Of a stretch of DNA of 64,000 nucleotides, positions 54,155 to 63,049 are shown one piece after another; position 1 is the stretch's first letter, and every line of letters starts with the position of its first letter. Origin of the DNA: Haloterrigena sp. H1 (GTDB lineage Archaea; Halobacteriota; Halobacteria; Halobacteriales; Natrialbaceae). The stretch lies in assembly GCF_005938085.1 (NCBI RefSeq), contig NZ_SMZK01000002.1, forward strand, positions 434,001 through 498,000, read 5' to 3'. Below the pieces are notes generated by a model, which did no database searches, was not told the origin of the DNA, and saw nothing but the letters and a program-made list of their open reading frames with translations. The position numbers and the translations under genes are program-made.

Positions 54155-54488
54155 GCCGACCGAGTGATTGGAACTCCTATCTGCTGACTTCATCCTCTGG
54201 ATGTTGCACGCTTTTTATCAGTTGACTTATGGGTCGGACTCTATTGCGATACATCGCTCAGCTGTACTTACCATTTGTCGAGGTGTCTAATGATGGGTAT
54301 GAGAACTGTTCTATGACACCCTGGAGTACTAGTATCGAAAAACTATTCATCGGCGTACAGTGGAGAAAGTGGATTCTACTGCTCCGTGACGGATACACAA
54401 AAAGACCTCAAACATATTTGAGTTACATTGCTGCCAATATGTAGAATAGGAGACAATATTTATGCCAGATTGAGGATTACAACACTCT
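54155..54488. other. Intergenic region with one IS end motif
   Basis: 334 bp. Contains one copy of GTTCTATGACACCCT (54308-54322), the same 15-mer as at 9914, 10172, 50954 (complement) and 51559; flanked by GAGTACTAG. No gene recognised. An AT-rich promoter-like tract ends just before the permease at 54489. Confidence 0.4.
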
Positions 54489-55766
54489 ATGAAGCTCTTC
54501 GAGTTTGTCCGTGAGCGCCAGTGGATCCCCATCACTGGATATCTGATCTACGTGTCTGCGCTCACGGCAGGGTACTATTACAACCTCACGTTCGTCCAAC
54601 TGGGGTTGACCGATCTCGGAACGCAGAAGATCGGTATGTCCCCCAGGGACGTGTCGATAGTGATGGCTATACTTGCGCTGCTCACCCTCGTCGCAGCCGT
54701 CGTCAGCGGCGTCCTGATGGATCGGCGTGGATGGAGCACTGACCTGTACGTGAAGTTCCGGTTGCTCTTTCTGGTCATTTTCGTCCAACTGCTTCTAACG
54801 ATCGCTGCCCCACACGTGAGTACGATCGAACAGTTTGTACTATGGGTGATCGTCTGTTCGATGGCGCTCGGCGTCGGAATTCCGGTGTCCTTCAGCTTCA
54901 TGCTCGATTTCGTTCCCGTGAGAGATCGCGGATACGTCGCTGCCATCGTGGCAGGATTGTCGTTCTTCGTCGCGGCCCTGTATCCAATTGAGTGGCGAAT
55001 CGACGAGTTCAGTCTCGTCATGAGTGCAATGATGGTTCCAGCTGTCTTCGTTCTCGCCGTTCTCTCAGTCAAGCGGTTCCGATTCGCTGATAGCCTCGCT
55101 AGTCAACACGAACGCGACACGTTCGGAACTGGCCGATTCTGCCGACCGATACCGGTTCGAACGGTCAGTTTCGCGTTCTGGGGGCCGATCCTACTGATGT
55201 TTGGCGTCTTCTTCATCGATAGCCTGGGCTTTCTCCGGATCATCGAGACGCCACAGTACATCTACACGTCTTGGCAATCCCCCGACCTGAGCGTCCGGTT
55301 GTTTATCGCTGTCTTGCACGTCATTGGGGCGCTCGCCGCTGGCGTCATCTACACGAACTTCGACCGAAATTGGCTGTTCTTCTGGGTGTTCGGGCTGTTC
55401 GCGTTCACGCACCTCCTGTACGTCTTCCATATCCAGTTTGGAACGGGTGATACCCCACCACTGGTACTGCCGATGTTCTACGTGCTCGCCGTCAGTTTCT
55501 ACACGACGCTCAACTTTGCACTCTGGCCGGATCTCTCCACGCCCGAGACCATTGGCACGCACACGGCCCTCGGTGTCGGGATAGCGGGGTGGCTGGCAAC
55601 CTTCTTGAGTACCTCGCTAGCGCTGTACTCCGAGGGGGTCGGACTCTCATTGCTGAACCATCTGACGTACGTGAACGCGCTGGCACTGCTGTTCGTCGTC
55701 GCACTGCCGGTGCTGCTATACGTGCATCGGATGGTTGAATTGGCTCGTGGAGGGACGACGCCATGA
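54489..55766 (+). CDS. MFS-type transporter
   Basis: 425 aa with about 12 hydrophobic segments (for example LTLVAAVVSGVLMDRRGWS is a typical loop-2-like DRRG). It is probably a major facilitator efflux or uptake carrier. The stop overlaps the next gene by ATGA, so 54489-56626 is a transcription unit with the bactofilin-like membrane protein. Substrate unknown. Confidence 0.8.
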   Translation: MKLFEFVRERQWIPITGYLIYVSALTAGYYYNLTFVQLGLTDLGTQKIGMSPRDVSIVMAILALLTLVAAVVSGVLMDRRGWSTDLYVKFRLLFLVIFVQLLLTIAAPHVSTIEQFVLWVIVCSMALGVGIPVSFSFMLDFVPVRDRGYVAAIVAGLSFFVAALYPIEWRIDEFSLVMSAMMVPAVFVLAVLSVKRFRFADSLASQHERDTFGTGRFCRPIPVRTVSFAFWGPILLMFGVFFIDSLGFLRIIETPQYIYTSWQSPDLSVRLFIAVLHVIGALAAGVIYTNFDRNWLFFWVFGLFAFTHLLYVFHIQFGTGDTPPLVLPMFYVLAVSFYTTLNFALWPDLSTPETIGTHTALGVGIAGWLATFLSTSLALYSEGVGLSLLNHLTYVNALALLFVVALPVLLYVHRMVELARGGTTP

Positions 55767-56626
55767 ATCTGGAACTCATCCCGCTCTTGATAATCGTGCT
55801 ACTCATGATCTCGGCGGGTGGAGCAGACGTCGAGACCACCGAGTTCGTTATTGAAGGAGACCACGAGATAACCGAGCACCGAGGCGCGTTGATCGTCGGG
55901 GATGCGACGGTCACGGTGCCGGCCGACGAAGCGGTGTCCGGTCCGGTCTACGTTATCGGTGGCGAGCTCCGGGTCCATGGAACAGTCGAAGGTGACGTGA
56001 CGCAACTCTCCGGATCACTCGTCGTCGAGGACGGTGCAACGATCGATGGAGAACTCCAGCACATTGGTGGAAGCGAGGAACTGTCTACCGAAGCAACCAT
56101 TATGGAGCGGACCACTGTCGCGTTTGAATCCTCCGAACCCGGCCCGATCGCCGCGTATACGCCGACCGTGCTGACGACGTTGATACTAGCGGTTGTGGGA
56201 GCGTTGCTCTCCCGAAAACATGAACTACTGCTCGATAATGTCGGGGCAGCCGCGAAAGATCATCCACTGATCAGCCTCACCGTGGGAGCACTCCTCTCCG
56301 TAACGTTCCTCTCCGTGTTCGTCTTCATGGCGTTCACCCTGATCCTCCTCCCTGTAAGCATACTCGGTCTTCTAATCGGCTTGTTGATAATTGCTTACGG
56401 AATCATCGCACTGGGATATCTCGCTGGTCAACAGCTGAACACCCCACGAGTGGGACTGGCGACCGGTTTCGGAGTCGTTTGTATCATGGTATTGTTACAG
56501 GTAATCGGAGTGATTCCGATTCTCGGGGACCTGATCGGGGGCGGGCTTCTCCTGACGGGACTGGGTGCTGTCGTACTGACGTACTTCGGGTTACAAGAGT
56601 TCGAACCGGTATCGCTTCCGGAGTGA
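55763..56626 (+). CDS. Membrane protein with bactofilin-like polymer domain
   Basis: 287 aa. Start MNLELIPLLIIVLLMIS looks like a signal or membrane anchor; residues about 40-105 (AVSGPVYVIGGELRVHGTVE, VTQLSGSLVVEDGATIDGEL) have the repetitive beta-helix pattern of bactofilin-type polymer-forming proteins; residues 135-270 hold about four membrane segments. Probably a membrane-bound scaffold. ATGA overlap with the MFS gene before it. Confidence 0.75.
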   Translation: MNLELIPLLIIVLLMISAGGADVETTEFVIEGDHEITEHRGALIVGDATVTVPADEAVSGPVYVIGGELRVHGTVEGDVTQLSGSLVVEDGATIDGELQHIGGSEELSTEATIMERTTVAFESSEPGPIAAYTPTVLTTLILAVVGALLSRKHELLLDNVGAAAKDHPLISLTVGALLSVTFLSVFVFMAFTLILLPVSILGLLIGLLIIAYGIIALGYLAGQQLNTPRVGLATGFGVVCIMVLLQVIGVIPILGDLIGGGLLLTGLGAVVLTYFGLQEFEPVSLPE

Positions 56627-56661
56627 CGTTGAGAGTAACTGGCAGTAGGTAGACCGTCTCC

Positions 56662-57582
56662 TCACAGTCCAATTGAAACTGTTTCTGTATCGTCCATTTT
56701 GAGACGAATCACCTCATCATCCAGCGTGATTTCGAAAGTAGCTACAAACGGATCATCGGAGACGATATCCGTTACAATCACATCGGACGTGATGAACTCG
56801 AAAAATTCCCACAGTGGCACGTCAAGTAGCGAAATGCCGTGTTCCCATAATAGGTAGAGAACTGCTGGGTGAAACGCAACAGTCACTTCAATTGGTATGG
56901 TGATTATATGTTGACACTCACGACACGAGCTAACGTGGAGGTGAATCGTTTTTCCATCGTGCTCGTACACGTCAACAGCCGTATCGACGCGGCCAAAACA
57001 CTCCGGGCATACATCCCCTCGTAACTGGATGTACATACTCCAGATGCGGTAGCCAAAACTTTCGATGATCTCTTCAGTCGTCCGGCCACGCGTTTGACTC
57101 TTAGGAAAAAAATCGGTTACGAGAATCGCGTCACACGAGGTGCAGCGAATACGGAATTGTTCGGCATCAAGCGTTGCTAGAAGTGATGTCTCTTCACAGA
57201 ACAAACAGGCACCGGCGACTTCGCTGTCTTCGAATGCTGAAGTACTTTCGTACACATCGGAGACGACCGTACGAACGATTTTGTTCCCACTATACGTAAG
57301 CCGGTATCCATCGGGCGTTTCACTGACGAATTGTCCGACGAGTTGATCCAAATGATACGAAAATTGGGACGAACTATCCACGTCTACTGCGCCATACAGT
57401 TCCGTAAAAGTCATCGTATGCCACGGTTTCTGATGTTCTTCCTCCACTTTATCCAACGCAAGTAATATTTCAAGCCGTTTGGAATTTCCGAGTGCACTGA
57501 TGGCATCGACCACTTCCTGATCGATGTGAGCGTTCTGATCTACTACCATGTTCAATCTACTACTGTCCGTCTGTACTTCCAT
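56662..57582 (-). CDS. Winged-helix regulator with zinc knuckles (DUF7351-like), copy 2
   Basis: 306 aa, paralogue of 13555-14526. N-terminal winged helix (VVDAISALGNSKRLEILLALD ... FSYHLDQLVGQFVSE) followed by cysteine pairs CLFC, CTSC, CPEC and CREC in a zinc-ribbon region. ATG at 57582 or at 57549 (MVVDQN). Convergent to the membrane-protein unit 54489-56626, which it may control. Confidence 0.82.
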   Translation of the reverse strand: MEVQTDSSRLNMVVDQNAHIDQEVVDAISALGNSKRLEILLALDKVEEEHQKPWHTMTFTELYGAVDVDSSSQFSYHLDQLVGQFVSETPDGYRLTYSGNKIVRTVVSDVYESTSAFEDSEVAGACLFCEETSLLATLDAEQFRIRCTSCDAILVTDFFPKSQTRGRTTEEIIESFGYRIWSMYIQLRGDVCPECFGRVDTAVDVYEHDGKTIHLHVSSCRECQHIITIPIEVTVAFHPAVLYLLWEHGISLLDVPLWEFFEFITSDVIVTDIVSDDPFVATFEITLDDEVIRLKMDDTETVSIGL

Positions 57583-57649
57583 CGAAATAAGAGCGTCTGA
57601 CTCCCTCGAATCGGTTTTTTAGGGATCAGTTCCAAGTCGTGGATTTCTT

Positions 57650-59094
57650 GGTCGTGTCTCAAACTCGTCTAGAGTCGTAACTGACTCCTGTGGAAGCAGG
57701 GTCACCTCTGGTATCCAGCCCGAAGTGACCCATGCACGCCGAAATCAACGTGCGGTTCGCAGTTAGCATCGCCCAAGACAAAACGCTACCGCTCGCCACG
57801 CTCGCTGAATCTCTTACCGAGATTCAGCTTGAGGCCACTATCCTCGAGGAGCTCGTCAGAAGCCTCGACGAGCGCCTCGTCGAGGCGTACTGTGGTGAGA
57901 AACACGCACGCGGAAACGGCGACTGCCGTTTCCAGCGCGCTGGAACCTCCACACGAACCGCGGTGACAACCGCAGGAGAACACGAATTCACCCTCCACCA
58001 CGTCAAAGACACTGCTGCCACCGACGGCAACCCGACCTATTTCCGTCCGCTCGAGGATCTCATCGACTTCGACGGCCAGCGCATCTATCAAGAAGATATC
58101 TCGCTCCAAGCTGCCGAACTCGCTACTTCGCTCAGCTATCGTGATGCCGTCGCCCACGGCGACGGCTTCACTCCCATGCCCTCGATCACGACGGTCAACC
58201 GCCGAGTCCGTGAATACGGCAGCAAGCTCGGTGACTTCGTTCGTAATCGGCTTCCTGGGACGAATGCAGACACTGTCGTTCCTGACGGAACGAAGTGTCA
58301 TAGCCAGCAGGATCACTGCACCTACCATGATGTCAACGTCACCCTCGGGCAGACGGCCGAGGGTGACGACACAGAAACCACACTCTTAGACGTCAACGTC
58401 AACGAACCCTGGGATGAAACAGCAGAAGCCCTCGAAGAGACTGAGGCGGTCACTGACGACGCCACGGTCGTCAGTGACGCCGAAAAGGCACTTGTCGATG
58501 CGTTCGAGAGTGGTGACCGATCTCACCAGCTCGATCTCGTTCACGTCGGTCGAACGCTCGGGTACAAGCTCTGGAAAGACGATGCGTTTCCGCTCTCCGA
58601 GCGGAAAGCGATCGTCTCTGGCGTTACGGATGATCTGTTCCATCTGAAGAACTCTGTCGCACTCCATGCACCGAGGAATGAGCGTTTGGCGATCCGCGAG
58701 CGGATCGACCAAACGCTCGAGAATCTCGGGAAGGAAGCCTGGAGGTTAGAGCGTCAAGACTCCCCGAAAGCTACGGCGTACCTCCAGGAATGGGCAGAAG
58801 CAACCGTGACGTTCGCGGAACTCGCGCTTGATCAACAGCAGGTTCCGTGGACGTCAAACGTGGTCGAACGAGCCATGGGTGAAGTTTCGAAGCGGTGTAA
58901 GAATCAATGGATGCAGTGGTCAGAAGCAGGGTTAGAGTCGCTTCTCTGGTTGAATTTGGTGCAGTATGCCGATCCCGAGCAGTTCGCGGCGTTCGCCGAC
59001 GAACTGCTCGAGCGATCAGCCAAAACAGCCATCACAATGGAGGTGTCAGTTGACGCTACCAGAGGCGAACTCTAGACGAGTTTGGGACGGGACC
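57650..59094 (+). mobile_element. ISH6-type insertion sequence, complete
   Basis: 1445 bp. Inverted ends: GGTCGTGTCTCAAACTCGTC at 57650 and, on the complement, GGTCCCGTCCCAAACTCGTC at 59094 (25 bp aligned, 3 mismatches). The 8-bp target duplication is GATTTCTT (57642-57649 and 59095-59102). One transposase gene. Nothing recognised is interrupted. Confidence 0.92.
57732..59075 (+). CDS. ISH6-family transposase
   Basis: 447 aa transposase of the haloarchaeal ISH6 (ISNCY) group. Candidate catalytic regions: VVPDGTKCHS, DDATVVSDAEKAL and the C-terminal SNVVERAMGEVSKRCKNQWMQWSEAGLESLLWL (listed in part). Full length for the family. No internal stops. ATG at 57732, 82 bp from the left end. Confidence 0.9.
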   Translation: MHAEINVRFAVSIAQDKTLPLATLAESLTEIQLEATILEELVRSLDERLVEAYCGEKHARGNGDCRFQRAGTSTRTAVTTAGEHEFTLHHVKDTAATDGNPTYFRPLEDLIDFDGQRIYQEDISLQAAELATSLSYRDAVAHGDGFTPMPSITTVNRRVREYGSKLGDFVRNRLPGTNADTVVPDGTKCHSQQDHCTYHDVNVTLGQTAEGDDTETTLLDVNVNEPWDETAEALEETEAVTDDATVVSDAEKALVDAFESGDRSHQLDLVHVGRTLGYKLWKDDAFPLSERKAIVSGVTDDLFHLKNSVALHAPRNERLAIRERIDQTLENLGKEAWRLERQDSPKATAYLQEWAEATVTFAELALDQQQVPWTSNVVERAMGEVSKRCKNQWMQWSEAGLESLLWLNLVQYADPEQFAAFADELLERSAKTAITMEVSVDATRGEL

Positions 59095-59102
59095 GATTTC
59101 TT

Positions 59103-59362
59103 GTGGTCTCGTTTTCGAATTGCGACGGTTAATTCAGACACCAACAACTACCAGTGGATCGCATTACACTTAGCATATGCCGTCGCTGATCGTTAAGTCA
59201 AGATCTTTTCGGCTCTGTTTAAATGATGTGAAGAGGATAGGTGTCGGAACCGCCCTTCCAAGTGTGTCGTTTATCGCGGACTACACAGCGTATCTGCTTG
59301 AGTTGGGGTTAACACAGGAACAAGCTGCCGAGGCAGTCGCGCAACTGGAAACAGTGCCTGTT
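59103..59362 (+). other. Region right of ISH6 with a short unknown frame
   Basis: Right of the ISH6 insertion. An open frame from 59177 (MPSLIVKSRSF ... ADYTAYLLELGLTQEQAAEAV) continues into the repeat at 59363. It is not recognised, and may be the end of a gene broken by the repeat. GGCTCTGTTTAAAT at 59210 resembles IS end sequences. Confidence 0.3.
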
Positions 59363-59725
59363 GGCTCTGTTGAAATCCTATTAGTTAGATACTTTTCCTG
59401 GTGAAATAGCCGGTAAGTGGGATTGCGAGCGTATCGATTCAGACGGTCAGTTAGAACGTTTTCAGAAATTCGGTAAGTGCGAATACAATGGCAATGGCTC
59501 CAAAGAAAATTCCTATCGTACTCAGTAATCGGTTTCGTGGGACAACAGTCGTTTGAGCAACTACCAACAAGGCCATCAGGATGACTAGAACAGCGAGGAG
59601 TCTCTCGGTACGGTCGGTCATACAACCACGTTACCTGTCCTTGATGTGAATCGTTTGGTTCTCCCTCTGTACTTAGCGAAGTTCGACCCTCTAATCTATC
59701 ACCAGCGGAGGATTTCAACAGAGCC
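59363..59725. repeat. Inverted 17-bp IS-type ends around a small membrane gene
   Basis: GGCTCTGTTGAAATCCT at 59363-59379 is the exact inverse of AGGATTTCAACAGAGCC at 59709-59725 (363 bp apart), similar in style to ISH1-like ends (TGCTCTGTTGAA at 34998). No transposase lies between. It may be a MITE-like unit carrying the 56-aa gene at 59451-59621, or two solitary ends. The flanking 8 bp differ (TGCCTGTT, GATCGCAC). Confidence 0.5.
59451..59621 (-). CDS. Small membrane protein (56 aa)
   Basis: From the ATG at 59621 (MTDRTERLLAVLVILMALL) to the stop at 59451. Two hydrophobic segments (about 8-22; 33-50, IGIFFGAIAIVFALTEF) joined by VPRNRLLS. Below the length of most annotations, yet composition and start are typical of haloarchaeal small membrane proteins. 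Sits wholly within the inverted repeat unit 59363-59725. Confidence 0.55.
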   Translation of the reverse strand: MTDRTERLLAVLVILMALLVVAQTTVVPRNRLLSTIGIFFGAIAIVFALTEFLKTF

Positions 59726-60228
59726 GATCGCACAGAGTCCCCAGAACGCGACGGTTCTCACGAAGACGTTCTCGTTGTTGACGTATCTACTGAGAATTCC
59801 CGGAAAACGTCGATACCGCGTTCTCATCGATGGTGCGGTGTTCTGGCCGTCTGTCACGGTCGGTCTTCGTGACGACGTTCGTCGTAGGTGCTCCGACCCA
59901 GTGCACGGTTCGCCGGACACTTTTCAGCACCCGCTGTGCCCAACAGTACGAAGGCGACGAGTAGCAGGACGGCGGCAACGATTTCTTGCGTAGGTTCGCC
60001 AAGTGGGTCTCCGAAGGCAGTCTGCTGTACGTACCGACCAGTGAGTTCCTTCAAATGGTAGGAAAACTGCGACGTGTTTGAGCTATCGACCGCCTCGTAC
60101 AGTTCCGTGAACGACAACGGTTCCTGATCGGAACCGTCCGCGAGCGCCTCCAATATCTGAACCCGGAGGCGGCTCCCCAACACGGAAAACGCGTCCTCGG
60201 CGTTCGAAATGTCTTGACCCACTGCCAA
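59726..60228 (-). pseudogene. Winged-helix regulator fragment with frameshifted membrane C-terminus
   Basis: ATG at 60228: the first 65 residues (DAFSVLGSRLRVQILEALADG ... SQFSYHLKELTGRYVQQT) are the winged helix of the same family as 56662-57582. The frame goes on as a hydrophobic segment (EIVAAVLLLVAFVLLGTAG) and ends at 59854; a second frame (59699-59920) carries RYVNNENVFVRTVAFWGLCA, which looks like its native continuation. So a frameshift or truncation near 59860-59910 is likely. It abuts the repeat at 59725. Confidence 0.5.
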
Positions 60229-60374
60229 TAGTAGGAAGCATACTGAGGACGTGTTTTCGGTGCGATCCCCTACCCACCCGTGTCAATAAGTGGACTCAAA
60301 CACAGTAACGTGATTTGTCCGACAAAATGTTATACAAACGATATGTTTATCAGCGTAGTCTAACTATCCTCATT

Positions 60375-61250
60375 ATGATGAGCAGTCAGATACCCTGGAT
60401 CGAAGAGCATCCAGTCGCAGCGTTCTTCGTAGGCGCATACGCCTTCACGTGGATCGTCTCGTCTCCGGCCCTGATCATGGAGGAAAGCTGGACCGCGTGG
60501 ATCCTCATCTACATTGGCAGCTTCGGACCACCGGTGAGTGCGGGGGTGATTACATGGTTGCGAGGCGACGACATCCGGGCGTGGGCTCGCCAGATCATCC
60601 GGTGGCGGGTCGGCTGGCCCTGGTGGGTCGCTGCCTTTGGGCTACCGGTTGCTATCGTCGCGGTCACCACAGTCGTTCTCGTGGCTATCGGCGGTCCGGT
60701 CGATCTCGATCAACCCCTCCAGTCTCCCGTCCTTGTCGCCATTGTCTTCCTCTTCGGACTCACGGTCAGCGGTGGGTTGAATGAGGAACCAGGGTGGCGA
60801 GGGTTTGCACAACCCTATCTGAACGATCGGTACAGTGCGCTGACGGCGAGCCTAATTATCGGAGTGGTCTGGGCGGGCTGGCACCTGCCCTACTTCGTCA
60901 TCCCGTTCACCCCCCATTCTGGATTCACGCTTGCCAATCAGATCGGCTGGGTTATCGGTATCATCCTCCTGTCCGTCATCCTTGCTTGGGGCTACAATAA
61001 TACGGGCAGCGTGCTGATCGTGATGGTCTTCCACGCCATGGTGAACACCGCCGACGTGCTCCTCCCGCTGGCTCCGGACGTACTCGTTGTCGATGGTATC
61101 ATCGACGAGACCGCCGTCGCAACAGTCACGGCAACACAATTGGGGGTACAACTACTCGTCGTCCTCGCTATCGTGGCGTACTTCGGTCGGGAATCCCTCA
61201 CTCGTGGGGAGATACCGGGAGTAGCTCACCTCAAAGGAGAGAACCGATGA
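60375..61250 (+). CDS. CPBP-family intramembrane metalloprotease (first of two)
   Basis: 291 aa from the ATG at 60375 (MMSSQIPWIEE); a TATA-like TATGTTTATC about 30 bp earlier supports it. Multi-pass membrane protein with the CPBP/Abi motif EEPGWRG (Glu137, Glu138, Arg142), His170 in GVVWAGWHLPY and His220 in VFHAMVNT. This family includes CAAX prenyl proteases and bacteriocin-immunity proteases. Next gene: ABC ATPase 63 bp downstream; together with 61346-63922 it looks like one operon. Confidence 0.9.
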   Translation: MMSSQIPWIEEHPVAAFFVGAYAFTWIVSSPALIMEESWTAWILIYIGSFGPPVSAGVITWLRGDDIRAWARQIIRWRVGWPWWVAAFGLPVAIVAVTTVVLVAIGGPVDLDQPLQSPVLVAIVFLFGLTVSGGLNEEPGWRGFAQPYLNDRYSALTASLIIGVVWAGWHLPYFVIPFTPHSGFTLANQIGWVIGIILLSVILAWGYNNTGSVLIVMVFHAMVNTADVLLPLAPDVLVVDGIIDETAVATVTATQLGVQLLVVLAIVAYFGRESLTRGEIPGVAHLKGENR

Positions 61251-61345
61251 GCGCGAATGCACCGCACCGACAGCACAACTGCAATCAAACGATGGAGGGA
61301 CTGTAACCGTGCGAGATCGACGACGCTCGACTCTCTTACGGCGAC

Positions 61346-62221
61346 GTGACGGCGCTGGACGGGCTCTCGATAACATTTGATCCAGGGTTTAACGTTGTCC
61401 TAGGGCCGAACGGATCGGGCAAAACGACGCTGTTCCGCGTCGGGGCCGGCGTTCTCCCGCCAGACAACGGCGAGGTGACGATCGACGGGACGAACCCCGT
61501 TTCGGATCCGTCTGTGAAGACTCAAATCGGCTACTTGCCGCACGGCACACCCCTGAACGGCCAGCTAACGGTTCGTGAGAACCTCGACTACTGGGGACGG
61601 GTACTCAGTCTCGATGCACAGACCCGGGCGGAACGAATCGAGCAGACGACCGCCACGATGGACGTCGAGAGCCTCCTTGACCGAGCCGCGACGGATCTGA
61701 GTCGGGGTCAACGCCAGCGAGTGACGATCACCCGGCTATTGCTCAGCGACCCGCGAGTGTTGTTTCTCGACGAACCAACAACTGGACTGGATCCTAGTGC
61801 AGCAAGGGCGCTCCGGGACCAGTTGGACGGGCTTGCTTCGGAGGGTCGAACCTTGTGTTACTTGACACATAACCTCTACGAGGCCGAACTCCTTGCCGAC
61901 GAACTCGTGGTTATCAAAAACGGAACGGTCGTTGCCTCTGGGCCGAAAGAGGAACTCGTCGGAAGGCTCAAAGGGGAGGGATCGCGGGAGATCCGTATCG
62001 AGGCCGACGTGAGGTCCGAGATATTCGACAGAGTCGGAGTCGAGGCGCGTGATGTGCGAGATGGTTGGATTGTGACACTCCCGACAGAGCAGTCCGTGAG
62101 TGAGCTCATCGCGTCGCTCGTCGAGCATGGCGCCGCTATCGAAGCCGTCCACGAGGAGGAAGCAACTCTCGAAGATCTGTATAGTAAGTTGACCGAGGAC
62201 GAGGAGATGATGACTGAATGA
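61346..62221 (+). CDS. ABC-2 type transporter ATPase, 5' end shifted
   Basis: 291 aa from a GTG at 61346. Walker A LGPNGSGKTT, LSRGQRQRV signature, VLFLDEPTTGLDP Walker B, YLTHNLYEAE H-loop. Coding-like codons continue upstream in frame to 61313 (EIDDARLSYGDV, the normal start of this family), where a TAA precedes; the GTG at 61309 is one base out of frame with them. A 1-nt insertion may have hit the start region. The permease follows with ATGA overlap. Confidence 0.88.
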   Translation: MTALDGLSITFDPGFNVVLGPNGSGKTTLFRVGAGVLPPDNGEVTIDGTNPVSDPSVKTQIGYLPHGTPLNGQLTVRENLDYWGRVLSLDAQTRAERIEQTTATMDVESLLDRAATDLSRGQRQRVTITRLLLSDPRVLFLDEPTTGLDPSAARALRDQLDGLASEGRTLCYLTHNLYEAELLADELVVIKNGTVVASGPKEELVGRLKGEGSREIRIEADVRSEIFDRVGVEARDVRDGWIVTLPTEQSVSELIASLVEHGAAIEAVHEEEATLEDLYSKLTEDEEMMTE

Positions 62222-63021
62222 GCGCAACGCCGGGCTGGTGGACCCTTGCGAGAGCCATCGTCTGGAGTGAGCTCCGCGGACGCGGCTGGCGGCTGTTTGC
62301 CTTCCCGGTTGGAACCGGCCTACTCTTCCTGAGTCTGCTCGGGGTCACTGCCGTCTCTCCCGGCGTGCTTACGGGGACGACCCGCGAGGCACTCGCTGCT
62401 CAGGCCGATCTCTACTTCACCGGTGTGGACAGCGACGCGGCGCTCCTCCTCGCAATGCTCATTATTCAAGGGCCGTATTTCGTCGCTATGATCGGGGCGG
62501 TTCTATCGGTGCTCGTTACCCAAACCGGCGTTGGACAACGGTTAGCTGCCGGTGAACTGGAGCTTCTCTTGAGCGGACCTTACCGTGAGCGGGAGGTGTT
62601 CGTTGCGTTGGTTGTCGGGTCGTTCGTCCTCGCGCTGCTGATGATCAGCGTGTTGATAGCGATCGCCTTCGGCGGGTCGGTGCTCGTTCTCGTGTGGCTC
62701 GATGTGTCGTTGACAATGAACACGGCCCGTCTTCTCGGCACCGGTCTGCTGACACCAATCCCGCTGGCGCTATGGGCGACGTTCCTCGCGGTCGTCGTTT
62801 ACCTCCGGTTTCCGGACACGCCGATCAACGGGACGGAACCCGGCAATCTCCTTATACTGGTTGGCATCCTGCCGGCTGTTTCGCTCGTCGTGCTACCTAC
62901 GGCGGTCCCCTCGATCGACCCGCTCCTGCTCTCGGTCGGTGGAATTGCCGTCTCGCTGGCAGCGGTCGGGATCGGCTGGGTTAGCGTCAGACAGTGGCTC
63001 GACGTAAAGACGCTCCTGTAG
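62218..63021 (+). CDS. ABC-2 type transporter permease
   Basis: 267 aa with about six membrane segments; cytoplasmic loop region EARDVRDGWIV is not part of this protein. Starts MSATPGWWTLARAIVWSELRG; membrane segments at about 23-45, 75-100, 125-150, 160-185, 205-225 and 235-255. Pairs with the ATPase before it (ATGA overlap) to form an exporter. The ABC subclass is judged from the neighbouring ATPase and the size. Substrate unknown. Confidence 0.85.
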   Translation: MSATPGWWTLARAIVWSELRGRGWRLFAFPVGTGLLFLSLLGVTAVSPGVLTGTTREALAAQADLYFTGVDSDAALLLAMLIIQGPYFVAMIGAVLSVLVTQTGVGQRLAAGELELLLSGPYREREVFVALVVGSFVLALLMISVLIAIAFGGSVLVLVWLDVSLTMNTARLLGTGLLTPIPLALWATFLAVVVYLRFPDTPINGTEPGNLLILVGILPAVSLVVLPTAVPSIDPLLLSVGGIAVSLAAVGIGWVSVRQWLDVKTLL

Positions 63022-63049
63022 GTGAGTTTGACCAAGGAACACCACACCC

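Noticed and set aside
59363..59725. A complete IS with target duplication.
   Set aside because: The 8 bp outside each end differ and no transposase lies inside, so only a MITE-like or solo-end reading is kept.
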